This document shows, in pieces, positions 1 to 7,286 of a stretch of 15,708 nt of DNA. The notes beneath the pieces were generated by a model. That model was not told where the DNA came from. It worked only from the letters and a program-made list of their open reading frames with translations, and did not search any database. The DNA is from CAYMFD01 sp964389475 (GTDB taxonomy: Bacteria > Bacteroidota > Bacteroidia > Chitinophagales > Saprospiraceae), in assembly GCA_964389475.1 (NCBI GenBank), contig CAYMFD010000093.1, forward strand, positions 1 through 15,708. Direction: 5' to 3'. Position 1 is the stretch's first letter. Each line of letters begins with the position of its first letter. Made by a program: the position numbers and the translations under genes.

Positions 1-80
1 CCCAAATCTTCTACCTGACTTTTACTCCATTCACACAGAAAAATCTATTTTACGCCACCTAACCAAATCAAGGACGGCGT

Positions 81-1520
81 ATGAGTAATGCAAAAGCGTT
101 AAGCAGAGAAGAGTTTATGGGACATCCCAAAGGACTTTTCGTCTTGTTTTTTGTCGAGTTATGGGAGCGATTTTCGTACTACGGTATGCGAGCTCTCTTG
201 ACATTGTTTATCGCAGCACCGCTGATTAAGCCAGATATCTGGAGTTCTACTAATGATTTTCACCCAGGACTGGGCTGGTCCAATGAGGCTACACTTAGCT
301 TCTATGGTTGGTACACCATGCTCGTGTACGTGATGTCTATCCCTGGAGGTATACTCGCTGATAAGTTCATAGGTCAGAAAAAGGCTGTAATGGTAGGTGG
401 ACTCCTCCTTTGTCTAGGACACGGCGTACTCGCTGTACAGGCGGAGTGGGCATTCTTTACGGGCCTAGCACTAATCATACTCGGTGTAGGAGCCCTCAAG
501 CCCAATATATCTACCATGGTAGGTGGTCTATATGCACCTGGTGATGATCGTCGTGATTCTGGCTTCTACTGGTTTTATATAGGTATCAACCTCGGTGCAT
601 TTTTCGGTGCTTTAGCGACAGGATATGTGGCTGCTAAGTATGGCTGGCACTATGGTTTTGGCTTGGCTGGCGTAGGTATGTTACTAGGTCAGATCGTTTA
701 TATGTGGGGACTTAAGTACCTAGAGGGAGTGGGCGAGTCCGTTAAGGATGGCAGTCCAGAACAGAAAGCTGCCGCCGCTAGACCACTAACCAAAGTCGAG
801 AAAGATCGTATGCTCGTTATGTTCCTCAGCTTTTTGATTATCATCGTCTTCTGGGGTGCTTTTGAGCAGGCGGGTGGTCTGATGAATCTCTACGCAGAGC
901 AGAAGACAGATCGGATTATTGACGCGTTTAATTTCGAGGTACCATCCGCATGGTTTCAGTCCGTTAATGCCTTCTTTATCATTACGCTAGGTGGTGCTGT
1001 AGCCAGTTTCTGGGTATGGTGGAAGAAAGCGGGCAAGGAAAGTAGTTCCCTGTTTAAGATGGCACTAGGTACCATTATCATGGCACTAGGGTTCTTATTT
1101 ATGACCAAGGCAAGCATGGAGGTCGAGATGGAAGGTGACCTTGTAACACAGAAGGCCGCTATGATCTGGTTGGTCCTTGCCTACCTACTACATACCATCG
1201 GAGAACTATGTGCTTCGCCCGTGGCGCTGTCGTTTATTACCAAGCTAGCTCCAGTCAAGTACGCCTCGTTTATGATGGGGGCTTACTTCGCAGCTACAGG
1301 TCTAGGTAATAAGGTGGCAGGGCTCGTAGGAGAGTTTAGCCAGTCTGCAGGAGAGTTTGAGATCTTTACGGGTATCGCCGTATTCTGCACGCTATTTGGT
1401 ATCCTAGTCCTATTACTACTCAAGCCACTCAAGCGACTCACGCATGGTGCAGAAGAGGGTAATGTCGAGGGCCTCGAGCAAGAGGGCTTCGAGCTAGCAG
1501 ACCCATCGATCAATAACTAA
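81..1520 (+). CDS. POT/PTR2-family proton-coupled oligopeptide transporter (compact, about 12 TM)
   Basis: This is an inner-membrane symporter that by family imports di- and tripeptides with protons. Residues 26-35 carry the POT ExxERFxYYG motif on TM1 (E26, E29, R30, F31, Y33, Y34, G35). TM4 has the conserved Lys (K140 in ALKPN), TM5 holds the FYxxINxGA signature (about 163-173), TM7 has FEQAGG with E262, and TM10 has GELCASP with E375. These are the residues tied to proton coupling and peptide binding in characterised POTs. By eye there are 12 hydrophobic helices. A short Ala/Lys-rich loop (about 215-242) joins TM6 directly to TM7, so the extra HA/HB helix pair of many bacterial POTs is absent. 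An AGGA stretch sits a few bases before the ATG. A second POT gene starts 44 bp downstream, which suggests co-transcription. Family assignment is firm; substrate range is inferred. Confidence 0.95.
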   Translation: MSNAKALSREEFMGHPKGLFVLFFVELWERFSYYGMRALLTLFIAAPLIKPDIWSSTNDFHPGLGWSNEATLSFYGWYTMLVYVMSIPGGILADKFIGQKKAVMVGGLLLCLGHGVLAVQAEWAFFTGLALIILGVGALKPNISTMVGGLYAPGDDRRDSGFYWFYIGINLGAFFGALATGYVAAKYGWHYGFGLAGVGMLLGQIVYMWGLKYLEGVGESVKDGSPEQKAAAARPLTKVEKDRMLVMFLSFLIIIVFWGAFEQAGGLMNLYAEQKTDRIIDAFNFEVPSAWFQSVNAFFIITLGGAVASFWVWWKKAGKESSSLFKMALGTIIMALGFLFMTKASMEVEMEGDLVTQKAAMIWLVLAYLLHTIGELCASPVALSFITKLAPVKYASFMMGAYFAATGLGNKVAGLVGEFSQSAGEFEIFTGIAVFCTLFGILVLLLLKPLKRLTHGAEEGNVEGLEQEGFELADPSINN

Positions 1521-1564
1521 GAGATTTATACAATACAACCTAACGAAGAATCAAGCACTCAGCT

Positions 1565-3526
1565 ATGTCAAAAGCGAATACAATAGAGATCAAACCAGAG
1601 GTGCTAGGGCATCCGTCACAGCTATTTGTCCTCTTTTTCACCGAGATGTGGGAGCGATTTTCCTACTACGGTATGCGAGCCATCCTCGTACTATTCCTCA
1701 TGTCTTCGATCGGTATCGGTGGTTGGGACTGGACGAGTGTAGAGGCGCTATCTCTGTATGGTACCTACACGTCACTAGTCTACTTGACGCCTATAGTCGG
1801 TGGGTGGTTAGCTGATAAGAAGATAGGGTATAAGAAGGCCGTCATCATAGGTGCGGCCGTCATGGCACTAGGCCACATATCGATGGCGCTGGAGTTTCAT
1901 AAGATCTTTATGTTTGTCGGTATAGGCCTGCTGATTGTCGGTAATGGATTCTTTAAGCCCAATATGACGTCGATCATCTCAGAGATGTACAAGAACCATC
2001 CGCAGAAGAAGGATGGCGCCTATACGATATTCTACATGGGTGTGAATGCTGGTGCCTTCTTGGGTATCATGTTGTGCGGTTACATCGGTGAGAAGGTGTC
2101 TTGGTCCTATGGTTTTGGGCTCGCGGGGATCTTTATGATTCTCGGTATGCTGCAGTTCTACTTTGCCAGTGACATTTTCGGCACGGTAGGAGACAAGCCC
2201 GTGGCTGCTGAGGACGATGATGATGATAGACTAGAGTTTGAGGGAGACCGCCTCAACCCATTTACGGGTTTTGACAAGGTCTTGATGTGGCTCAGTGCCT
2301 TTATCGGTATCACGTGGGTGATCAATGATCCTCTAGCCAAGATAGGCGGCAACAACCTACTTGAGTTCGGCGGTACAGACTACAGTAACTACTATATCCT
2401 AGCCGGGGTGATTGCATTTTTCGTGTTGATCATCAGCCGTATTATCCGATACCCCAATCAGACGAGAGATCGGATGTTTGCCATTATCATATTCTGTATC
2501 ATGACGGTCTGTTTCTGGGCATGTTTTGAGCAGGCTGGTGGGTCGATGACGATCTTTGCTAATGACTATACCAATCGTGTGATGGAGGGCTCCTGGGCTA
2601 CTATTTTCATCGTGTCTAATATTTTGATTACAGTCGTTCCCCTAGGGATCATTACGTACGTCTTGATACGCTTATTTAAGCAGACGTATGGTTCGTATCC
2701 GCTGAGTAATATCAGTCTTGGTCTGAGCTTTGTGATCATATGGGGTATCGTCTTTTGGATGATCAACAGAGACTTGAGCTCTCAGTCATTTATCGTGGAT
2801 GTACCTACGGAGCAGGGCATAGAGCAGGTCAAGATTGTGGAGCCTATCGACCTGACTGTAGGTGACGAGGTCAATGTCGTGCAGGTCAGAGGTAAGTATA
2901 TCTACATGGGAGCGGAGAAGGCTGCTAGAGCGGTAGAGCTCACAGCGGCAGAGGGCAAGCCATCTCCACTGATCAGAGCAACGGTACGAGAGGTCAAGGA
3001 AAACGAGGTAGAGATAGGGGCCACTTGGTTTGGTATCCTTAACTCTCTGTTTATCATCATGTTTGCTCCGATGTTTAGCAAGTGGTGGGAGAGTAAGTAC
3101 AATCCCTCGGCAGCGACCAAGTACGGTCTCGGCCTGATACTATTGGGTATAGGTTTTGCCGCATTAGCATGGGGTGCCTCCGGTATACCAGCAGGAGCCA
3201 AGGTGGCTAGCGTTAGTATCATATGGTTGGTTTTTGCCTACCTCTTCCATACACTGGGAGAGCTGTGTCTATCGCCTGTGAGTCTATCTTATATCAGTAA
3301 GTTGGTGCCTGGTCGTATGATTGCCCTTATGTTTGGGGTATACTACGTTGCGATCGCTATCGGTAACAAGGTGGCTGGTAAGATGGGTGGCCAGATCGAA
3401 GAGATCACGGCGACTTATGACCTGCAGACCTTCTTCTTGATATTTACCGTAGTACCGATCGGGCTGGGCTTACTTGGGATAGCGCTTAACCCTATCATCA
3501 AGAAGTTAATGCACGGTGTAGAGTAG
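1565..3526 (+). CDS. POT/PTR2-family oligopeptide transporter with large insertion
   Basis: This is a second proton-coupled peptide symporter with the ExxERFxYYG motif at 27-36, K131 in TM4 (FFKPN), E322 in TM7 (FEQAGG) and E566 in TM10 (GELCLSP). At 653 aa it is about 170 residues longer than its upstream neighbour. Two regions explain the difference. Between TM6 and TM7 there is an acidic cytoplasmic stretch (D217-D221) followed by two helices (about 235-258 and 276-295), matching the HA/HB pair of bacterial POTs. Between TM7 and TM8 there are two more hydrophobic helices (about 344-370 and 382-401) and a soluble, strand-rich segment (about 404-484) before TM8 resumes at about 485. The soluble part should face the periplasm if TM7 has its usual orientation. 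It probably shares a transcript with the first POT gene. Peptide transport is well supported; the job of the insertion is unknown. Confidence 0.95.
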   Translation: MSKANTIEIKPEVLGHPSQLFVLFFTEMWERFSYYGMRAILVLFLMSSIGIGGWDWTSVEALSLYGTYTSLVYLTPIVGGWLADKKIGYKKAVIIGAAVMALGHISMALEFHKIFMFVGIGLLIVGNGFFKPNMTSIISEMYKNHPQKKDGAYTIFYMGVNAGAFLGIMLCGYIGEKVSWSYGFGLAGIFMILGMLQFYFASDIFGTVGDKPVAAEDDDDDRLEFEGDRLNPFTGFDKVLMWLSAFIGITWVINDPLAKIGGNNLLEFGGTDYSNYYILAGVIAFFVLIISRIIRYPNQTRDRMFAIIIFCIMTVCFWACFEQAGGSMTIFANDYTNRVMEGSWATIFIVSNILITVVPLGIITYVLIRLFKQTYGSYPLSNISLGLSFVIIWGIVFWMINRDLSSQSFIVDVPTEQGIEQVKIVEPIDLTVGDEVNVVQVRGKYIYMGAEKAARAVELTAAEGKPSPLIRATVREVKENEVEIGATWFGILNSLFIIMFAPMFSKWWESKYNPSAATKYGLGLILLGIGFAALAWGASGIPAGAKVASVSIIWLVFAYLFHTLGELCLSPVSLSYISKLVPGRMIALMFGVYYVAIAIGNKVAGKMGGQIEEITATYDLQTFFLIFTVVPIGLGLLGIALNPIIKKLMHGVE

Positions 3527-3588
3527 ACTCAACAGCAATAGTAGTGCAGGGTAGTAGCGTATGATGAAGAACAGAATGAGTTATCGAA

Positions 3589-4179
3589 ATGACTAGACCA
3601 CAGGAGATTATAATGCATTTACGGCAAGGCAAGCAGCAAGGCTTGTCTATGTTGTATACACATTACTCGAGTACGCTATATGGTATAGCTGTACGGGTAT
3701 TGGGTAACTCAGGCGATGCAGAAGATGCGCTGCAAAAAAGCTTTTTAAAAATCTGGAATAGCATTGACCAGTACGAGGAGGAGAAAGCGTCTTTCTACAC
3801 CTGGATCGCTCAGATAGTCAGAAATACTAGCATCGATGTCAAGCGACTCAAGTCTTTTGAGTTTCAAGAAAAAACCGATTCGCTCGATACACACGTACAT
3901 AAGGGTGAGGCAGTAGTTGATAACCTAGAAGGGTTAGATACGAGCAGTTTACTCTCGTCACTAGACGAGAAGTACGCCTTTGTGTTGGAGTATCTATACT
4001 TACGGGGCTATAGTCAGCGAGAGCTCTCAACAGAATTTGACATACCCTTAGGTACTATAAAGACGAGAGTGAAAAAAGGATTAGACATATTACGAGGGTC
4101 ATTGACTAAGGAGAGAGCTTACTTCCTGGGGGTCTTACTACTGCTGATCTATCTCTTATCAAATCTATGGTCATTATGA
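3589..4179 (+). CDS. ECF-type RNA polymerase sigma factor with hydrophobic C-terminal tail
   Basis: This is a sigma-70 family extracytoplasmic-function factor of 196 aa. Region 2 spans about residues 15-88, with the core-binding pattern DAEDALQKSFLKIW at 43-56 and YTWIAQIVRN at 70-79. After a linker (89-117), region 4 spans about 118-170, with a helix-turn-helix at about 141-168 (YSQRELS...IPLGTIKTRVKKGL). The last roughly 18 residues (177-194) are almost entirely hydrophobic, mostly Leu, Tyr, Phe and Ile, and look like a membrane-spanning or membrane-associating helix, which ECF factors usually lack. The stop codon overlaps the ATG of an RskA-like anti-sigma gene (ATGA), a classic coupled pair. 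The gene follows the POT pair after 62 bp with no visible terminator. Likely targets are its own unit and possibly the secreted-protein genes downstream; that is inference. Confidence 0.93.
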   Translation: MTRPQEIIMHLRQGKQQGLSMLYTHYSSTLYGIAVRVLGNSGDAEDALQKSFLKIWNSIDQYEEEKASFYTWIAQIVRNTSIDVKRLKSFEFQEKTDSLDTHVHKGEAVVDNLEGLDTSSLLSSLDEKYAFVLEYLYLRGYSQRELSTEFDIPLGTIKTRVKKGLDILRGSLTKERAYFLGVLLLLIYLLSNLWSL

Positions 4180-4976
4180 GGATAGAAGAGATACGTGCAT
4201 CAGGATTGCTAGAGCAGTATGTGCTCGGGGAGCTTACCATGCAAGAGATGAGGGAGGTAGATTTGTATCTGACCAAGTATCCGGACTTAAGTCTAGATCT
4301 TAGGAAGATAGAAGATAGCCTCCAGTTATTCGCGAGAGAGAAAGCGATCACGCCACCACCAGCACTAGAGCGATCTATTCTGGACTTCGTGACGCAGCAT
4401 GGCGATAAGACGAAACCACCAGCGGATAGTGCTGCCGGCAACAATGCCAAGGGCAATACAGACACAAAGGGCGGTAGTGGCTTGTCTTGGTTGACGGGTT
4501 TATTGGCGCTTGCTGCGGCGGGTCTTGCGGTCTTATACTTTACGACATCATCGGCGTATGGCGACCTACAACGTGAGCATGATCGTGCGATTGCCGCCTG
4601 CGATTCACTAGAGCTGGTCCGCAAGCCTCAGATTGATGCCCTAGAGATGATGAGTGCTCCGACTACCCGCAGGGTCTTGTTCGCAGCGACGGATGCTTAT
4701 CCTAGTACTCGCTTATACCTACATACAGACGAACGTGGTGAGGCCAATCTACTGCAGGCGGTCAACCTACCTCCTATTGATAACGACCAAGCATACCAGC
4801 TCTGGTCGCTTAAAGATGGAGTAGCACCTATACCGCTTACGGTCTTTGACGATGGTAACGTATTGATACCTGTCGATTATGAGGCGGGTACAGGTACCTA
4901 TGCTATCACGATAGAAGCAGCAGGAGGAGCCACCTCGCCCACATTGTCACGACTTATCGGTACGGCAGGGGTGTAA
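4176..4976 (+). CDS. RskA-like membrane anti-sigma factor
   Basis: This is probably the inner-membrane anti-sigma factor for the sigma gene just upstream. Numbered from the ATG at 4176 (266 aa), residues 1-75 form a cytoplasmic helical anti-sigma domain (LLEQYVLGELT at 11-21) without the HxxxCxxC zinc motif. A Pro/Gly/Lys-rich linker (78-102) follows, then one TM helix at about 103-123 and a short charged helical segment (about 127-160). The C-terminal periplasmic domain (about 165-266) has hallmarks of the anti-sigma-K (RskA) fold: NLPP, AYQLW at 206-210, and ITIEAAGGATSPT at 244-256. I chose 4176 because it makes an ATGA overlap with the sigma stop. An in-frame ATG at 4167 would add three residues and overlap by 13 nt. 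RskA-type factors are typically released by regulated proteolysis; the signal here is unknown. Confidence 0.9.
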   Translation: MRIEEIRASGLLEQYVLGELTMQEMREVDLYLTKYPDLSLDLRKIEDSLQLFAREKAITPPPALERSILDFVTQHGDKTKPPADSAAGNNAKGNTDTKGGSGLSWLTGLLALAAAGLAVLYFTTSSAYGDLQREHDRAIAACDSLELVRKPQIDALEMMSAPTTRRVLFAATDAYPSTRLYLHTDERGEANLLQAVNLPPIDNDQAYQLWSLKDGVAPIPLTVFDDGNVLIPVDYEAGTGTYAITIEAAGGATSPTLSRLIGTAGV

Positions 4977-5118
4977 TTTCATGTATTCTTTATGTACCGT
5001 TGATCAAGAGGCTACGACATAGTTGCCGCTTGTCCGTTAGTTGATCCATAGTTGGTCGCTTCGACGAAGGATAGCGTTCTGTCCAGTCATGTATTAGCGT
5101 ACCAGCGTACTACAGTAC

Positions 5119-5136
5119 TTCTGAGCTTATCAAGAA
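5119..5136. repeat. Imperfect hairpin around TGAGCTTATCA, REP-like
   Basis: The arms TTCTGA and TC(A)AGAA pair with one bulged A around the loop GCTTA. The core CTGAGCTT-TC resembles, in degraded form, the dispersed intergenic hairpin CCCTGAGCTTGTCGAAGGG that I remember from many bacterial genomes. A second variant lies at 5254-5274. Calling this a repeat family member is inference. Confidence 0.3.
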
Positions 5137-5227
5137 TTTAGGAGCCTGGCTTTATAATATTGTCCCAGACAAGCCTCTACCTGCTGGATATCGTCTAATA
5201 ACTCCCTTTTGCTAGATAGCTGTCTGT

Positions 5228-5246
5228 CAGACCTCAGATAGGTCTG
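5228..5246. promoter_or_regulatory. Perfect 7-bp stem-loop CAGACCT/AGGTCTG
   Basis: CAGACCT (5228-5234) and AGGTCTG (5240-5246) are perfect inverted arms around a 5-nt loop (CAGAT). There is no T-tract after it on either strand, so it is unlikely to be an intrinsic terminator by itself. It may be part of a structured leader, a small RNA, or the end structure of the sigma/anti-sigma transcript. Function unknown. Confidence 0.35.
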
Positions 5247-5253
5247 GAGTAGT

Positions 5254-5274
5254 CCCTGAGCTTTTGTCAAAGGG
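5254..5274. repeat. Dyad CCCTGAGC...CAAAGGG, REP-like
   Basis: The outer arms CCCT and AGGG pair, and the interior TGAGCTT...TCAAA keeps the order of the common CCCTGAGCTTGTCGAAGGG hairpin with a 2-nt insertion and a G-to-A change. With 5119-5136 it gives two related elements 135 bp apart in the same orientation. The similarity was seen by eye, and the family assignment comes from memory. Confidence 0.35.
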
Positions 5275-5385
5275 TGAGTCTACAGACGGCGAGGTGCCAC
5301 GTTAAGATTCGAAAGATGGACTTCAATCGATAGATCATTAACATCTTTTCTATTACCAAAACAAGTGATTTAATAATCCGAAGAT

Positions 5386-5398
5386 TAGGTTTAACCTA
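5386..5398. promoter_or_regulatory. 13-nt palindrome TAGGTTTAACCTA
   Basis: This is a perfect inverted repeat of 6-bp half-sites with a single central T, about 150 bp before the first DUF4331 start codon. Its size suits a dimeric repressor or activator site. No regulator that would bind it is encoded in the window (ECF factors do not use palindromes), so it is a candidate operator only. Confidence 0.3.
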
Positions 5399-5508
5399 TT
5401 GCTAGTAAGGTTATTACGACGATTGATTTGTTGAGGTTGTAAGGTGTAGGGCGATTTATTTACTAGAGCATAAATCCGGATCGCTTTGATGACACGTAAG
5501 TAGAGGTG

Positions 5509-5522
5509 TGGGCATTTGCCCA
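5509..5522. promoter_or_regulatory. Dyad TGGGC-ATTT-GCCCA upstream of first DUF4331 gene
   Basis: The arms TGGGC and GCCCA form a 5-bp GC-rich stem with a 4-nt loop. It ends 29 bases before the ATG at 5552, so it is probably in the 5' leader. It could influence transcript stability or ribosome access, or be a protein site. Nothing in the sequence distinguishes these. Confidence 0.3.
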
Positions 5523-5551
5523 TGATTTAATTACCAAATACTTACAGCATC

Positions 5552-7249
5552 ATGAAGAAACAGATTACACTTTTCTTGCTACTAGTTTTTTCGACGACAG
5601 TCCTTGTCGCCTCCTCCCATAGAGAGGCGCCACTGATCGCAGGCGATCCACTAGCGGATAACACAGACCTCTACGCTTTTCGTAGTCCTGACGATCCTAA
5701 TACGATCACGATCATTGCTAACTATATACCGGCAGAGGTACCATATGGTGGTCCTAACTACTACACATTTGGAGAGAATGTCCGCTACGAGATTCACATC
5801 GATAATGATGCTGCAGTAGCTGGGGATGAGATAACGTATCGATTTACGTTTGACATCGTTAATGAAGACCCGACTACCTTCTTTAATATCAGACTGGGTC
5901 AGCAAAATCTTAAAGCGACCTACACGCTACAACGTAGCGTAGATGGTGGAGCTACTTTCGAAGACATTATAGTAAATGGTATCGTGCCGCCTAACAATAT
6001 TGGGCCTCGCTCCATAGAGAGTGGAGTAGGGCTGGGTACGACTTATGCCGAGCTTTTCGCTGGTGCCATTACGACAGCCTCTACTGGCGAGACAGTATTT
6101 GCAGGGCCTATCGATGATCCATTCTTTGTAGACCTCGGCGGTATTTTTGATCTCGGTGATGCACCACGACAGAGTGGTCCGTCGCGTGATGGTCTAGCTA
6201 AGTACAACTGTCATACGATCGCTATACAAGTGCCGATCAGCACCCTGCTCAAGGCCGGTGCTAGCGACACACCTGACAATATCCTTGATCCTAATTATGT
6301 AATCGGCGTGTGGGCCTCAGCTAGCCGCCCAGCGATTAAGACCCTATCAGATGGTGGGGCAGTAGATTACTCGGGTGACTGGGTACAGGTGTCTAGACTC
6401 GGTATGCCCCTGACCAATGAGGCAATCATACCTATCGGCTTTAAAGATATGTGGAACCGAATGACGCCATACCAAGAGTTTGCCGATACGACATTCGACC
6501 AGTTCTTTTACAATCCTGAGTTAGCACTGTACATGGATGCCGATCAGTTCGGTGGCGCCGTACCTGCATTTGCTAATCTACACCTACAGGAGGCAGCACT
6601 AGGCTTGTTTGATTTTACCAATGGCGCTGATGGTGTCAGCGGTCTACGTGGGCAAGACCTTATGGGTACAGCCTTTGAGACCTTTGGCGACCTGCTCTTG
6701 ATACCTGGTAATCCACGATCTGTAGACCTATGGCCTATATTCCATACGGGTGTACCTAACGCTATACCATATCAGTTAGCAACCGGCAAGGAGGGTAATC
6801 CTGTGGCCGCTGGCAAGCCATTCATCAATAACTTCTTACCCAATGGCGGAGACATGTTACGGCTCAATATGGCTGTACCAGCTACCCCTCGCGACGACGC
6901 TAATTTTAGCTCGCTAGGACTATTACAGGCGGCTGTACTCGGCTTGACCACGGCACCATACAATACTACTGCTGATCTAGAGTACATCCCCAATATGGAT
7001 GGTTTCCCTAATGGTCGTAGACTCGAGGATGACGTGACGCGTATCGAGTTACAAGCCGTAGGTGGTGTAGTACTAGCAGCGATCGGGCTGTGGTACGACG
7101 ACTATGATCCTAGCACTAGCCCGAGTCCCGTAACGCCAGAGCTGATCGATGTTCTGACTTTTAGTACAGGTGTAGATGGCAATGATGCTGCCTTCACTAC
7201 TTCATTCCCTTACGTAGCGCAGCCATGGAGGGGTACGGAGATCAAGTAA
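5552..7249 (+). CDS. Secreted DUF4331 family protein (short paralogue)
   Basis: This 565-aa exported protein is almost entirely one DUF4331 domain; the family has no function I can name. A signal peptide occupies residues 1 to about 20-22 (MKK, then a Leu/Val/Phe core). It is followed at once by the family hallmark SSHREAPLI (H23) and DPLADNTDLYAFRSPD (32-47). Further family blocks are GGPNYYTFGENVRYEIHIDND (66-86), DPFFVDLGGIFDLG (189-202), IAIQVPIS (223-230), YVIGVWASASRP (249-260) and MPNDGFPNGRRLEDDVTRIEL-type sequence near the C-terminus. It stops at the end of the domain, with no T9SS tail, TM segment or lipobox, so it is predicted to stay in the periplasm. The next gene, 37 bp downstream with no terminator between, encodes a close paralogue across the whole domain. 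The ATG follows the signal-peptide logic; there is no clear Shine-Dalgarno. Confidence 0.92.
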   Translation: MKKQITLFLLLVFSTTVLVASSHREAPLIAGDPLADNTDLYAFRSPDDPNTITIIANYIPAEVPYGGPNYYTFGENVRYEIHIDNDAAVAGDEITYRFTFDIVNEDPTTFFNIRLGQQNLKATYTLQRSVDGGATFEDIIVNGIVPPNNIGPRSIESGVGLGTTYAELFAGAITTASTGETVFAGPIDDPFFVDLGGIFDLGDAPRQSGPSRDGLAKYNCHTIAIQVPISTLLKAGASDTPDNILDPNYVIGVWASASRPAIKTLSDGGAVDYSGDWVQVSRLGMPLTNEAIIPIGFKDMWNRMTPYQEFADTTFDQFFYNPELALYMDADQFGGAVPAFANLHLQEAALGLFDFTNGADGVSGLRGQDLMGTAFETFGDLLLIPGNPRSVDLWPIFHTGVPNAIPYQLATGKEGNPVAAGKPFINNFLPNGGDMLRLNMAVPATPRDDANFSSLGLLQAAVLGLTTAPYNTTADLEYIPNMDGFPNGRRLEDDVTRIELQAVGGVVLAAIGLWYDDYDPSTSPSPVTPELIDVLTFSTGVDGNDAAFTTSFPYVAQPWRGTEIK

Positions 7250-7286
7250 TCTCTGGCATTATCCACTTTATAAAAAACACAATAAG

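Larger units (their letters stand above)
4977..5551. other. 575-bp non-coding region with several inverted repeats
   Basis: This is the only gene-free stretch above 300 bp in the window. It separates the anti-sigma gene from the first DUF4331 gene. I see no convincing coding sequence, tRNA or known RNA. It holds several short dyads: CTTCG-A-CGAAG near 5056-5066, a bulged hairpin at 5119-5136, a perfect 7-bp stem at 5228-5246, a CCCTGAGC...CAAAGGG dyad at 5254-5274, a 13-nt palindrome at 5386-5398 and a TGGGC/GCCCA dyad at 5509-5522. The second half is more AT-rich and should contain the promoter of the DUF4331 pair. I could not find a convincing match to the Bacteroidota TTG / TAnnTTTG promoter. 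Its length and structure leave room for a small RNA or a long leader. Confidence 0.6.

Noticed and set aside
4176..4420. Zinc-binding anti-sigma (ZAS) domain
   Set aside because: The N-terminal domain has no HxxxCxxC motif; the only Cys in the protein is beyond the TM helix.
5420..5475. Bacteroidota-type promoter before the first DUF4331 gene
   Set aside because: TTTG followed by TATTTACT has only partial agreement with TAnnTTTG, and comparable matches occur elsewhere in this AT-rich stretch.
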